DNA of 64,000 nucleotides from Sphingomonas sp. JC676 (GTDB taxonomy: Bacteria > Pseudomonadota > Alphaproteobacteria > Sphingomonadales > Sphingomonadaceae), in contig NZ_JACTGR010000005.1 in the NCBI RefSeq assembly GCF_014489075.1, positions 186,001 to 250,000 on the forward strand. The letters run 5' to 3'. The position numbers were made by a program, and so were the translations under genes. Of the stretch, positions 35,042-44,255 are shown piece after piece; position 1 is the stretch's first letter, and every line of letters starts with the position of its first letter. A model generated the notes under the pieces. It worked only from the letters and a program-made list of their open reading frames with translations, did no database searches and was not told the DNA's origin.

Positions 35042-36412
35042 CTATGCCGCGAACTTGGCGACGAAGTCGCTCGCGCTGCCCTTCAGGCTGCCGAGCTGGC
35101 CGTCGAGAACGGCGAAGCCCTGGCCGACCTGGTCGATCTCGGAGGCCACCGCCTCGGTATCCTCGCGGATGGCGCCGATGGTGGCGGACATCGAGTCGGC
35201 GGCGAGCGCGGTCTCGTCGACCGCGGCGGTGATCGCGGTGACGGTCTGTGCCTGGATTTCCATCGCGGCGCGGATGCGGTTGGCGCTTTCCTGGACCTCG
35301 GTGACGGTCGAGCGGATCGAGGCATTGGTCTCGACGGTCGACTTGGTGGCCGACTGGATCGCGGCGATCTTGGCGGCGATGTCGTCGGTCGCACGCGCGG
35401 TCTGGTTGGCGAGGCTCTTCACTTCCTGCGCGACCACCGCGAAGCCGCGACCGGCATCGCCGGCGCGGGCCGCTTCGATCGTCGCGTTGAGCGCGAGCAG
35501 GTTGGTCTGCCCGGCAATGTCGCGGATCAGGCCCAGGATAGATTCGATCGACTTGGCATGGTCAGAGAGCATCTCGCTCATCCCCACCGCCGCGCCTGCC
35601 TGGCTCGACGCACGCGTCGCGATCTCGGCCGCTGCCTCGACTTCGCTGCGCGCATCCTCGATCGCGCGGATCAGGCCGGCGGCGGTCTGCGCCGCCTCGC
35701 GCATCGCCACCGCCGACTGCTCGGCCGCCGCCGCGACTTCGCTGGCCTTGCCGAGCATGCCGCGCGCCGAAGCCGAAGTGTGGACCGCCTGGACACGGAG
35801 CTGATCGCCTTCGCGCGACGCGCGCTCGACGGTCGCGCCGATCGAGTCGCGGAATTCGAGCGCCAGCCGGTCGCGGGCGACCTGCGCGCTATATTCGCGG
35901 TACATGTTGTAGATCTCGACGGTGATGTCGCCTTCGAGCGCCGAGAGACGCATCAGCGTATCGATCAGCACCGGCAGCCGCCCATCATTGGCGCCCAGGC
36001 GGCGCATCAGCACCTCCAGCGCGGCGCGGTCGCTTGCGTTGATCATCGAGAGCAACGCCATCGGCGGCACGCCGCCCGAATAGGCGGCGGCGACCGAACG
36101 CTCGATCGATTCGATCCAGCTGCGCCCGGCGGTGTCGAGGAAGCGATCCTTGAGGAAGACGACGCCCAGGTCGATCATCTTGGCGGTATCGTCGGGCGCC
36201 CAGTTGCGCTCGTCGGCGAAGCAGCGCAGCCATTGCTGCCAGTACGCGCTGGAAACTGCGTGGATCTCGGGTTCGAGCGTTTCCCATGCTTCGCGGCTCG
36301 ACTGGATCAGCGACCCGTCGAAATCGAAGATGCGCAACCGCGCCCGCACGTCGATCGCCGCGCTCATGGTGCCCGGCACCGGAAGGGCGTTGGTCGATGC
36401 CACTGTCGTCAC
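35042..36412 (-). CDS. Soluble methyl-accepting chemotaxis-type receptor, protoglobin-like N-terminus (copy 2)
   Basis: A 456-residue paralogue of the downstream receptor, from a GTG start at 36412 with AGGGGA eight bases upstream; an ATG at 36367 is possible but has no ribosome-binding site. The N-terminal helical region ([26 protein letters not shown] ... [23 protein letters not shown]) is only distantly similar to copy 1 and also lacks the expected haem His. The signalling domain carries the same tip [16 protein letters not shown]. Between ARGMLGK and GAIREDT (about 205 residues) I count only three substitutions versus copy 1. No membrane segments and no CheR-docking pentapeptide are seen. 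Confidence 0.85.
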   Translation of the reverse strand: MTTVASTNALPVPGTMSAAIDVRARLRIFDFDGSLIQSSREAWETLEPEIHAVSSAYWQQWLRCFADERNWAPDDTAKMIDLGVVFLKDRFLDTAGRSWIESIERSVAAAYSGGVPPMALLSMINASDRAALEVLMRRLGANDGRLPVLIDTLMRLSALEGDITVEIYNMYREYSAQVARDRLALEFRDSIGATVERASREGDQLRVQAVHTSASARGMLGKASEVAAAAEQSAVAMREAAQTAAGLIRAIEDARSEVEAAAEIATRASSQAGAAVGMSEMLSDHAKSIESILGLIRDIAGQTNLLALNATIEAARAGDAGRGFAVVAQEVKSLANQTARATDDIAAKIAAIQSATKSTVETNASIRSTVTEVQESANRIRAAMEIQAQTVTAITAAVDETALAADSMSATIGAIREDTEAVASEIDQVGQGFAVLDGQLGSLKGSASDFVAKFAA

Positions 36413-36592
36413 GAAGCAATTCCCCTGTTTGCGGCCCGGGAAAATTGGACGAACCGCTGGTGGACCAGCTATGCCGTGCAACTGGTTAAAGGGGGGTTAG
36501 CCAATCCCTCGGTAGGGGCGCGCTCGGCGATCCGGCTTGCATCCTTCGAGTGCCCGGCTAATGAGGCCCCCGTCGACCCGAAAGGAACGCCT

Positions 36593-37015
36593 TTGGCCAA
36601 CGTCCGCAACACAGCGCGACCGCTGTCACCCCATCTCGGCATCTGGAAATGGGGACCTTCCATGGCGGTCTCGATCGTCCACCGCGTCACCGGGTCGGGA
36701 ATGGCGACGGTCGGCACGATCCTGTTCGTCTGGTGGCTCGTCGCGATGGCATCCGGCCCGGCCGCCTATGCCGGGTTCGTCGACCTGTTCACCTATCAGT
36801 CGGGCGCGCTCAACGCCGCCGGCTATATCTTCGGGATCGGCCTGACCCTGTCCTTCTTCCAGCACATGGCATCGGGCGTCCGCCACCTCTTCACCGACAT
36901 GGGCACCAATTTCGAGCTCAAGGGCAACAAGTCCACCGCACTCGCCACCTTCGCTTTCTCGATCGTCGCGACGGCAGCCTTCTGGATCGTCCTTCTGGAG
37001 AAGACCCATGGGTGA
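36593..37015 (+). CDS. sdhC: Succinate dehydrogenase cytochrome b556 subunit
   Basis: A 140-residue membrane subunit with three helices. HRVTGSGMA is the quinone-site motif with conserved Ser region, and FFQHMASGVRHLFTD contains the haem b-ligating His. The start is taken as TTG at 36593, with AAGGA seven bases upstream; the nearest ATG is in another frame. It anchors SdhAB in the inner membrane, first gene of sdhCDA. The 180 bp upstream separate it from the divergent chemoreceptor operon. Confidence 0.92.
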   Translation: MANVRNTARPLSPHLGIWKWGPSMAVSIVHRVTGSGMATVGTILFVWWLVAMASGPAAYAGFVDLFTYQSGALNAAGYIFGIGLTLSFFQHMASGVRHLFTDMGTNFELKGNKSTALATFAFSIVATAAFWIVLLEKTHG

Positions 37016-37397
37016 TGGAACCGAACTCGGCCGCGTCCGCGGCCTGGGCGCCGCGCACGAAGGCGCCCTCGGCTGGTGGCAGCACAGCGTCAGCGCGGGA
37101 TCGAACCTGATCCTCGTATTGTGGTTCATGCTCTCGATGCTGCTGCTGCCGGCGCACGACTATGCCACGCTCACGACCTGGCTGGCCCAGCCGCTCGCGG
37201 CGGTGCCTCTGATCCTGCTGGTGACCAGCGTCGCCTTCCATTTCCGCCACGGCCTCCAGGTGGTGATCGAGGATTATCAGCATGACGAGACGCGCTTCGT
37301 GCTGCTGATCGTGCTGCATTATTTCACCATCGCCGCCGCCGCGCTGGCGATCTTCTCGATCCTCAAGGTTGCGTTCGCCCCCGGAGTGGCCGCCTGA
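37008..37397 (+). CDS. sdhD: Succinate dehydrogenase membrane anchor subunit
   Basis: A 129-residue protein with three hydrophobic helices. The second helix and loop contain [21 protein letters not shown], where the His/Asp-Tyr residues for haem and quinone binding are expected. It overlaps sdhC by 8 bp and is followed one base later by sdhA. It binds haem b and ubiquinone together with SdhC. Confidence 0.93.
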   Translation: MGDGTELGRVRGLGAAHEGALGWWQHSVSAGSNLILVLWFMLSMLLLPAHDYATLTTWLAQPLAAVPLILLVTSVAFHFRHGLQVVIEDYQHDETRFVLLIVLHYFTIAAAALAIFSILKVAFAPGVAA

Positions 37398-37398
37398 T

Positions 37399-39198
37399 AT
37401 GTCCGCCTACAAGATCATCGATCACACCTATGACACCGTCGTCGTCGGCGCCGGTGGCTCGGGCCTGCGCGCGACGATGGGCTCGGCCGAGGCCGGGCTG
37501 AAGACCGCGTGCATCACCAAGGTGTTCCCGACGCGGAGCCACACCGTTGCAGCGCAGGGCGGCATTGCCGCGTCGCTGGGCAACAACACGCCCGATCACT
37601 GGTCGTGGCACATGTACGACACCGTCAAGGGCTCGGACTGGCTCGGCGACCAGGACGCGATCGAGTACATGGTCCGCGAAGCTCCGGCCGCGGTCTATGA
37701 GCTCGAGCATGCCGGGGTGCCGTTCAGCCGCAACGACAATGGCACGATCTACCAGCGCCCGTTCGGCGGCCATATGCAGAATATGGGCGAAGGCCCCCCC
37801 GTGCAGCGCACCTGCGCCGCGGCGGACCGCACCGGCCACGCGATGCTCCACGCGCTCTACCAGCAGAGCCTGAAGTACGACGCCGATTTCTACATCGAAT
37901 ATTTCGCGCTCGACCTGATCATGGAGGACGGCGCGTGCCGCGGCGTGATCGCGCTCTGCATGGAGACCGGCGCGATCCACCGCTTCCGCAGCCATGCCGT
38001 GGTGCTCGCCACGGGCGGCGGCGGCCGCATCTACCAGTCGGCGACCTCGGCGCACACCTGCACCGGCGACGGCAACGGCATGGCGCTGCGCGCCGGCATC
38101 GCGCTCCAGGACATGGAGTTCGTCCAGTTCCACCCGACCGGCATCTACGGCGCCGGCGTGCTGATCACCGAGGGTGCGCGCGGCGAGGGCGGCTACCTCA
38201 CCAACTCCGAAGGCGAGCGCTTCATGGAGCGCTATGCACCCTCGGCGAAGGATCTCGCCTCGCGCGACGTCGTGTCACGCTCGATGGCGATGGAGATCCG
38301 CGAGGGTCGCGGCGTGGGCAAGGAGAAGGACCATATCTTCCTTCACCTCAACCATATCGATCCCAAGATCCTGCACGAGCGGCTTCCCGGCATCACCGAG
38401 ACCGGCAAGATCTTCGCCGGCGTCGACCTGACCCGCCAGCCTTTGCCCGTGGTGCCGACCGTCCATTACAATATGGGCGGCATCCCGACCAATTATCATG
38501 GCGAGGTCGTCCATAATAAGGACGGCAATCCGGATGCGGTGGTCCCGGGCCTGTTCGCGGTCGGCGAGGCGGCCTGCGTCTCGGTCCATGGCGCCAACCG
38601 CCTGGGCTCGAACTCGCTGATCGACCTGGTCGTGTTCGGCCGCGCCACCGGTCTCCGCCTCAAGGAGATCGTCAAGCCCGGCACGTCGCACGCCGCGCTG
38701 CCTGCCGGTTCGGAAGAATATTCGCTCACCCGGCTCGACCATTTCCGCAATGCCAAGGGCGCCACGCCCACCGCGCAGATCCGCGCCGAGATGCAGAAGA
38801 CGATGCAGCGCAATTGCGCCGTGTTCCGCGACAGCGAATTGCTGGCCGAGGGCGTCGAGAAGATCGGCAAGGTCTATGCACGTTTCCAGGACGTCGGCAT
38901 CACCGATCGCTCGCTGATCTGGAACACCGATCTGGTCGAGACGCTCGAGCTCGACAATCTGATCAGCCAGGCGGTGGTGACGATGGAGTGCGCCGCCAAC
39001 CGCAAGGAAAGCCGCGGCGCGCACATGCACGAGGATTTCCCCGAGCGCGACGACAAGAACTGGATGAAGCACACCGTCGCGACCTTCACCGGCTGGGGCG
39101 GCAAGGACGGCAAGACCGCGATCGAGTATCGCCCGGTCCACGACTACACGCTCACCGACGACATCGAGTATATCAAGCCCAAGAAGCGGGTTTACTGA
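37399..39198 (+). CDS. sdhA: Succinate dehydrogenase flavoprotein subunit
   Basis: A 599-residue flavoprotein. The FAD site is [32 protein letters not shown] carries the His that covalently holds FAD. Catalytic regions [26 protein letters not shown] and the [15 protein letters not shown] segment are intact, as is the C-terminal R/H-rich domain. It oxidises succinate to fumarate, feeding electrons to SdhB. Its partner sdhB is not next to it but at 43024. Confidence 0.97.
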   Translation: MSAYKIIDHTYDTVVVGAGGSGLRATMGSAEAGLKTACITKVFPTRSHTVAAQGGIAASLGNNTPDHWSWHMYDTVKGSDWLGDQDAIEYMVREAPAAVYELEHAGVPFSRNDNGTIYQRPFGGHMQNMGEGPPVQRTCAAADRTGHAMLHALYQQSLKYDADFYIEYFALDLIMEDGACRGVIALCMETGAIHRFRSHAVVLATGGGGRIYQSATSAHTCTGDGNGMALRAGIALQDMEFVQFHPTGIYGAGVLITEGARGEGGYLTNSEGERFMERYAPSAKDLASRDVVSRSMAMEIREGRGVGKEKDHIFLHLNHIDPKILHERLPGITETGKIFAGVDLTRQPLPVVPTVHYNMGGIPTNYHGEVVHNKDGNPDAVVPGLFAVGEAACVSVHGANRLGSNSLIDLVVFGRATGLRLKEIVKPGTSHAALPAGSEEYSLTRLDHFRNAKGATPTAQIRAEMQKTMQRNCAVFRDSELLAEGVEKIGKVYARFQDVGITDRSLIWNTDLVETLELDNLISQAVVTMECAANRKESRGAHMHEDFPERDDKNWMKHTVATFTGWGGKDGKTAIEYRPVHDYTLTDDIEYIKPKKRVY

Positions 39199-40082
39199 TG
39201 CGCGGAGCCTGCTTGCTTCTGGCGAGCGGGCTCCTCCTTTCGGGCACATGGGCTGCATTCCCCGCGACGGCGCAGATCGGTCCACCTCCCGCGACGCTGC
39301 ATGCCGATCCGTTCTACGCGCAATATGTCGATGCCGGCGGCGTCCCAATCCTCTCCTCGACCAGGGTGCCGGCGAAAGCGCTGCTCGCGGCACGCGACAT
39401 CGTCCAGGCGATGCTGGCCGAGCGCCCCGACCTCCACGCGCAGCTGGTGGCGGACGGCATCCGGGTCGCGGTGATGGCCAGGGACGAAGGCACGCTCGAC
39501 CTGCCCGAGCAGCGCGGCTGGAAGAAGCCCGCGCGCGACGATCCGCGCCTCACCCCGTGCGAGCGCAAGCAATATGACGCGCGGATCGGCAGGCTCAGCG
39601 ACCGCGCCTATTGGGACGCCCGCGCGCGCGGCATGTCGGGTCCGCTCACCAGCACGGGGGCGGAGAACCTGCTCGGCGACCCCAACGGCCGCTATTACGG
39701 GCAGAACATCCTCGTCCATGAATTCGCGCACATGATCCTGCTCGCCGCGGAGAACCGCGACCCGCGGCTCTATGCCGAAATTGCCCAGGCCTATGCCGCC
39801 GCCCTGGCCGCGCATCGCTGGCAGGGTGAATATGCTGCAGTCTCGATCGGCGAATATTGGGCGATCGGCACGCAGATCTGGTTCAACACCAACCAGCTCG
39901 TCGCCTTCGACGGGCGTCGCATCCTCTCGCACCAGGATCTCGAAGCCTATGACCCGGCGCTCTATCGCGCGCTCGGCAAAGTCTATGGAACCAGCCACCG
40001 CATCGCCGCCGATGTCTTCTACATGCATCCGGCGCGCGTGCCCCCAGGGCCAGTGCCACGGAACACCGCCGAGATCTGCTAA
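39198..40082 (+). CDS. Secreted putative zinc metalloprotease (HEXXH), unknown family
   Basis: A 294-residue protein with signal peptide (LLLASGLLLSGTWAAFPATAQ). The motif ILVHEFAHMIL gives an HEXXH zinc site at about residue 175. ISIGEYWAIGTQIWFNT ~35-40 residues later may supply a third ligand. The N-terminal part has no recognised domain. The start overlaps the sdhA stop (TGATG), so it is co-translated with the sdh genes, which is unexpected for a secreted protein. It ends upstream of a strong hairpin terminator. Confidence 0.7.
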   Translation: MRGACLLLASGLLLSGTWAAFPATAQIGPPPATLHADPFYAQYVDAGGVPILSSTRVPAKALLAARDIVQAMLAERPDLHAQLVADGIRVAVMARDEGTLDLPEQRGWKKPARDDPRLTPCERKQYDARIGRLSDRAYWDARARGMSGPLTSTGAENLLGDPNGRYYGQNILVHEFAHMILLAAENRDPRLYAEIAQAYAAALAAHRWQGEYAAVSIGEYWAIGTQIWFNTNQLVAFDGRRILSHQDLEAYDPALYRALGKVYGTSHRIAADVFYMHPARVPPGPVPRNTAEIC

Positions 40083-40308
40083 GGCGCCGCTTGCAATGTA
40101 GGATTTCGGCTGCTCCACCTGCGTCCAGCCCCTGGCGTCGGGAGGCCCGCTCTTTGACCTGGTGATCCGCGATACCCGACACACGTATCGAGCGCGCATC
40201 GTCACTCGGCTCACCGCATTATCGCGCTACAGGGCCGTTACCTTCGTTACCTTTGGACGTCCCCGCCACGTCGCCGCGGAAATATCCGGACCAGTGCGAC
40301 GGCGCACG
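40083..40308. other. Intergenic region without recognisable gene
   Basis: About 230 bp of unremarkable composition between the metalloprotease gene and the terminator. Short open frames are present but have no ribosome-binding site or recognisable product. Confidence 0.5.
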
Positions 40309-40347
40309 AAAAAGGGCGCGGCAAACTGGCTGCCGCGCCCTTTTTTT
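40309..40347. terminator. Bidirectional rho-independent terminator
   Basis: The stem GGGCGCGGCA (40314-40323) pairs with 40331-40340 around a 7-base loop. AAAAA lies on the left and TTTTTTT on the right, so it can stop transcription from both the sdhCDA side and the convergent PEP-CTERM gene. Confidence 0.9.
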
Positions 40348-40360
40348 CGTTCGCCCGGTG

Positions 40361-41056
40361 TTAGGCGAAGCTGACCTTGGTCTTGGCGGCGCGACGGCGG
40401 ACCGCCATGCCGGCCAGGCCGAAGCCGCCGATCATCATGCCCCATGCCGCCGGCTCGGGAACCGCGACCACGCTGACGTTATCGAGCAGCGGCCCGATAT
40501 TGTCGGCGCTGGTGGTGCTGAAGGACAGCTGCAACGTGCCCGCCGTGAGCGGCGTGAACAACAGGCTGTAGGTGGTGAAGCCCGCATTGCCCGCGACCGA
40601 AGCCCCATAGCTGATCGAGGTGACGTTGGAGAAACTGCCGACTAGGGCCGGCGAGCCCGGGAAGCCGGTCAACGTCATCAGCCCGTTGATGCCGGTCGGC
40701 GCGCCGAACAGCGTCGCGAAGCTGAAGCTGTCCGAATCGCCCGAACGCTGGCTGCCGCCCAGGTCGAAGCTGATCTTGACCGTGTGGCCGCCGGCGAACG
40801 CGATCGCGTTCGACAGTAGCGCGCCGGGACCGCTGGTGCCGTCGAGATCGACGCACTTGCCGTCGCAGATGATGCCATAGTCCGGCGATGAAACCAGATC
40901 GACCTGACCGGTCGTGGTGAAGTTCGTGAAGCTGCCATAGTTCAGCGTGCTGCCGGCAGGGCCTTCGCCATTGAAATTGTCGTTGAAATTCTGTGCGTGC
41001 GCGGCAGCTGGCGCCAACGCCAATGCAGCAATCGCGAGCAGGCTATACCTTACCAT
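40361..41056 (-). CDS. PEP-CTERM sorting domain protein
   Basis: A 231-residue exported protein: signal peptide (LLAIAALALAPAAAHAQ), a beta-rich body, and a C-terminal tripartite sorting tail, VPEPAAWGMMIGGFGLAGMAVRRR, which is the sphingomonad-style PEP-CTERM (PEP motif, helix, basic cluster). In species with an EpsH/exosortase this tail directs anchoring and processing. The body resembles the generic PEP-CTERM beta-sandwich with two cysteines (CDGKC). No exosortase gene is in the window. Confidence 0.87.
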   Translation of the reverse strand: MVRYSLLAIAALALAPAAAHAQNFNDNFNGEGPAGSTLNYGSFTNFTTTGQVDLVSSPDYGIICDGKCVDLDGTSGPGALLSNAIAFAGGHTVKISFDLGGSQRSGDSDSFSFATLFGAPTGINGLMTLTGFPGSPALVGSFSNVTSISYGASVAGNAGFTTYSLLFTPLTAGTLQLSFSTTSADNIGPLLDNVSVVAVPEPAAWGMMIGGFGLAGMAVRRRAAKTKVSFA

Positions 41057-41301
41057 TGTCCGTCCCCTCTTAACGAATCACTTACCCTATTTCGATGGTC
41101 TCACAGCTTCATCGATTCGCAAATACGTAAACGATTGATTACTTTGTCTTCTTTTGGGATCTCGGGTAAATTCCAAGTAATCACAATGGTAAGCAAGGCA
41201 CAGTTGACGCGGATGCGCGAAAACTATCCCGCTGCCCTATTGCTTGACACCGGGTATTGCGCGGAGAGAGTGGCGAGCAAACCACCGGGATCGAAAACAA
41301 G

Positions 41302-42282
41302 ATGCGATCTGTCCTCCTCGCGCGCGTGGCGTTCTGCGCGGCTCTGCTCCTCGCACCGCTCACCGCATCGGCCCAGCGTTATGCCCCGCCCCAGCACAAG
41401 GCCGATTGGCCGGGCCTCGTCTCCGGCCAGGAGGGGATCGACGGGCTCGACAGCGGCCCCGAACTCCAGCGCGGGCGCCCGGCGAAGGAGATGCTCGCCG
41501 ACCACCGCAAGCTCGACGCCGCGCTCGCCACGCTCCAGCCCCAGCGCAAGAACCTGGTCGACGCCTATGTGATCTCGGTCGCGCTCGACAGCGATCCGGT
41601 GTTCGGACGCGAAGCGCGCGAGGCGGGCAAGGTGCTCAGCCGCCGATTCGATGCCGCGGGGCGCACTTTGGTCTTCGCCGGCAGCAACGGCAACGGTCCG
41701 AGCGAGCTTCCGAATGGCAGCCTGGAGACGCTGACGCTCGCGCTCGCCCGCGTGGCGGAGGTGATGGACAAGAACCAGGACGTGCTCGTCCTCTACACCA
41801 CCAGCCACGGCGCCAAGGTGGGCATCGCCTATCATGACGGCGACCAGGGCTATGGCCTGCTCTCGCCCGCGCGGCTTGCCGGCCTGCTCGACGAGCTGGG
41901 CATCAAGAAGCGCGTGCTGATCCTGTCGGCCTGCTATTCGGGCATCTTCGTGCCGGCGCTGATGAGCGACGATACCGCCTTGTTCACCGCCGCCTCGTCC
42001 GATCGCACGTCGTTCGGTTGCATGGCCGAGAATGACTGGACCTTTTTCGGCGACGCGATGATCAACCACGCGCTCCGGAAACCCCAGCCGCTGGCGGCGG
42101 CATCGGACGAGGCGCGCGGGATGATCGGCGCGTGGGAGGCGGCCTCCAGCCTCAACCCGTCCAACCCCCAGGTCAGCATCGGCGACGATGTCGCGACCTG
42201 GCTGACGCCGCTCGAATCGCGCATGCCCCGGGACGTGACCCAGCCGGTCGGCAAGCCCGCCACCGACGCGCTGAAACGCTAG
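41302..42282 (+). CDS. Exported C13 (legumain/caspase-fold) cysteine peptidase
   Basis: A 326-residue protein with signal peptide (SVLLARVAFCAALLLAPLTASAQ). The caspase-like dyad is visible: His in LVLYTTSHGAKVG and Cys in VLILSACYSGIF, as in peptidase family C13. The family covers Asn- and other endopeptidases and GPI transamidase; bacterial members are little studied. ATG 41302 was chosen to fit the signal peptide; an ATG 45 bases earlier is possible. A 245-bp rather AT-rich region separates it from the divergent PEP-CTERM gene, and a Clp-like peptidase gene follows 40 bp later. Confidence 0.82.
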   Translation: MRSVLLARVAFCAALLLAPLTASAQRYAPPQHKADWPGLVSGQEGIDGLDSGPELQRGRPAKEMLADHRKLDAALATLQPQRKNLVDAYVISVALDSDPVFGREAREAGKVLSRRFDAAGRTLVFAGSNGNGPSELPNGSLETLTLALARVAEVMDKNQDVLVLYTTSHGAKVGIAYHDGDQGYGLLSPARLAGLLDELGIKKRVLILSACYSGIFVPALMSDDTALFTAASSDRTSFGCMAENDWTFFGDAMINHALRKPQPLAAASDEARGMIGAWEAASSLNPSNPQVSIGDDVATWLTPLESRMPRDVTQPVGKPATDALKR

Positions 42283-42322
42283 TCTTCCGGAACTTGCAGG
42301 GCCTGTGTCGGTTGCGCAGGCC

Positions 42323-42913
42323 ATGACCGAACCCAACGTCGCGCCGCCCTCCGCCGGCGTGAACAAATATCCGCTGCTCGCGACGCCGCACATCCACCTC
42401 CACGGGCCGGTGGACCATGCGATGTACGAGAGCTTCCGCCAGCAGCTCGCCGATGCGCCGCGGGAGGGCTCGCTGGTGGTGGCGATCTCGACTCTGGGCG
42501 GCGACCCCGAGGTCGCGCGGTTGATGGGCGACGAGCTGCGCCTGCTCCGCGAGTTCAAGGATCGCGAGATCCTGTTCCTCGGCAAGGTCGCGGTCTATTC
42601 GGCCGGCGCGACCTTCATGTCCGCCTTCCCGGTCGACAAGCGCTTCCTGACCAGAGGCACGCGGCTGATGGTCCACGAGCGGATCATGGACAGCACGATC
42701 CAGCTCTCCGGCCCGCTCAAATCGCTCACCGCGACACTCAAGGCCAAGCTCCACGAGATCGAGCATTCGATCCAGATCGAGGAAGAGGGCTTCCGCGATC
42801 TGGTCGCCGGATCGAAGATCGATTTCGACGAAGTGCAGACGCGCGCGCCGTCGAACTGGTACATCGAAGCCGAGGAAGCGCGCGACAAGGGGCTGGTGCT
42901 CGACGTGATCTGA
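42323..42913 (+). CDS. ClpP-like serine peptidase
   Basis: A 196-residue protein of the ClpP/crotonase fold. The segment AVYSAGATFMSAF aligns with the ClpP nucleophile region (Ser in SAGA), and RLMVHERIMD aligns with the catalytic His region. It diverges elsewhere from housekeeping ClpP and lacks a signal peptide. The start is uncertain: GTG 42305 or ATG 42323, neither with an ideal ribosome-binding site. No Clp ATPase gene is near. It lies between the C13 peptidase and sdhB. Confidence 0.7.
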   Translation: MTEPNVAPPSAGVNKYPLLATPHIHLHGPVDHAMYESFRQQLADAPREGSLVVAISTLGGDPEVARLMGDELRLLREFKDREILFLGKVAVYSAGATFMSAFPVDKRFLTRGTRLMVHERIMDSTIQLSGPLKSLTATLKAKLHEIEHSIQIEEEGFRDLVAGSKIDFDEVQTRAPSNWYIEAEEARDKGLVLDVI

Positions 42914-43023
42914 TGCGCGCCAGGCGCAGCCATCCTATACAAGTCCAAAGTGGGCTTGCGCTGCGTTTGCGAAAGGCATAGCCCGCGCTTCGAAACGCGT
43001 CGTGCCGCAAAGGACCTTCAGGA

Positions 43024-43806
43024 ATGGCCGATTTCCGCCTGCCCAAGAACAGTGTCGTCAAAAAGGGCAAGGAACACAAAGCCGATCCCGGCGCGACTAA
43101 CGTCAAGAAGTTCAAGATCTACCGCTACGATCCCGATAGCGGCGAGAATCCGCGCTACGACAGCTTCGAGGTCGATCTCGACGAATGCGGCCCGATGGTC
43201 CTCGACGCGCTCATCAAGATCAAGTCCGAACAGGATTCGTCGCTGACCTTCCGCCGCTCGTGCCGCGAGGGCATTTGCGGCTCCTGCTCGATGAACATGG
43301 ACGGGCGCAACGGCCTCGCCTGCACCACCGCGATCGAGGATTTGAAGGGCGACGTCCGCATCACGCCGCTGCCGCACATGGACGTGATCAAGGACCTGGT
43401 CCCCGATTTCACGCATTTCTATGCGCAATATGCCTCGATCAAGCCGTGGCTGCAGACGGTGACAACCGCGCCTTCGGGCAAGGAGCGGCTCCAGAGCCCC
43501 GAGCAGCGCGACAAGCTCGACGGCCTGTACGAATGCATCCTGTGCGCCTGCTGCTCGACCTCGTGCCCGAGCTATTGGTGGAACAGCGACAAGTTCCTCG
43601 GCCCCGCCATCCTGCTCCAGGCCTATCGCTGGCTGGCCGACAGCCGCGACGAGATGACCGGCGAGCGGCTCGACGCGCTCGAGGATCCGTTCCGCCTCTA
43701 TCGCTGCCACACGATCATGAACTGCGCCAATGCCTGCCCCAAGGGCCTGAACCCGGCCAAGGCGATCGCCGAGATCAAGAAGATGGAAGCCGAGCGCACG
43801 CTTTGA
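43024..43806 (+). CDS. sdhB: Succinate dehydrogenase iron-sulfur subunit
   Basis: A 260-residue protein with all three cluster motifs: [15 protein letters not shown]...C for 2Fe-2[13 protein letters not shown] for 4Fe-4S, and [17 protein letters not shown] for 3Fe-4S. AGGA precedes the ATG. It passes electrons from SdhA to the membrane subunits. It lies about 3.8 kb after sdhA and therefore needs its own expression signals; 110 bp upstream are free. The stop overlaps the TTG start of the thioesterase gene. Confidence 0.97.
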   Translation: MADFRLPKNSVVKKGKEHKADPGATNVKKFKIYRYDPDSGENPRYDSFEVDLDECGPMVLDALIKIKSEQDSSLTFRRSCREGICGSCSMNMDGRNGLACTTAIEDLKGDVRITPLPHMDVIKDLVPDFTHFYAQYASIKPWLQTVTTAPSGKERLQSPEQRDKLDGLYECILCACCSTSCPSYWWNSDKFLGPAILLQAYRWLADSRDEMTGERLDALEDPFRLYRCHTIMNCANACPKGLNPAKAIAEIKKMEAERTL

Positions 43807-44255
43807 ACGAAGCGACGCCAGCGTTCATTTACGAGGACGATCCGGCGCTTCCGGGATGGAAGCGCTGGACGCTGGACGACCCGACCCGGTTCAATGCGCT
43901 GCTGGGCCCGTTATGGGTCCGGATGGAAGAAGGCCAGGCTCGCGTCCGGATGGTGCCGGAGCGGCGCCATTCGAACCTTGGCGACAAGGTGCATGGCGGC
44001 GCATTGCTCGGCTTTATCGACGTCGCGCTGTTCGCCGCGGCGCGCGCGCACGGCCTGCTCGATGTCGGCCCGGCGGTGACGCTCGATCTCTCGGTGCAGT
44101 TCATCGGTGCGGGCTCGCTCGACGCACCGGTCGAGGCCGAAGTCGAGCTGCTGCGCGAGACCGGACGGCTGATCTTCCTGCGCGGACTGATCGTCCAGGG
44201 CGATGCGCGCGTCGCGAGCTTCTCCGGCACGGTGCGCAAGTTCACCAAGAAATGA
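43803..44255 (+). CDS. PaaI-type hotdog-fold thioesterase
   Basis: A 150-residue protein with the hotdog signature [20 protein letters not shown] and a second-strand block [14 protein letters not shown], matching the PaaI acyl-CoA thioesterase family; no His in the usual Asp/Gly region is missed. No ATG is in a sensible place; the TTG at 43803 overlaps the sdhB stop (TTGA), indicating translational coupling. Its stop overlaps the zapE ATG (ATGA). The substrate is unknown. Confidence 0.83.
   Translation: MNEATPAFIYEDDPALPGWKRWTLDDPTRFNALLGPLWVRMEEGQARVRMVPERRHSNLGDKVHGGALLGFIDVALFAAARAHGLLDVGPAVTLDLSVQFIGAGSLDAPVEAEVELLRETGRLIFLRGLIVQGDARVASFSGTVRKFTKK

Noticed and set aside
34181..36592. Long plus-strand frame reading through both chemoreceptors into sdhC
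   Set aside because: Only the last 140 codons (sdhC) look like real protein; the rest is antisense and repeats because the receptors are repeated.
40083..40308. Possible small RNA or tRNA in the gap after the metalloprotease gene
   Set aside because: No cloverleaf, T-loop sequence or internal terminator recognised; only the hairpin at 40309 is convincing.
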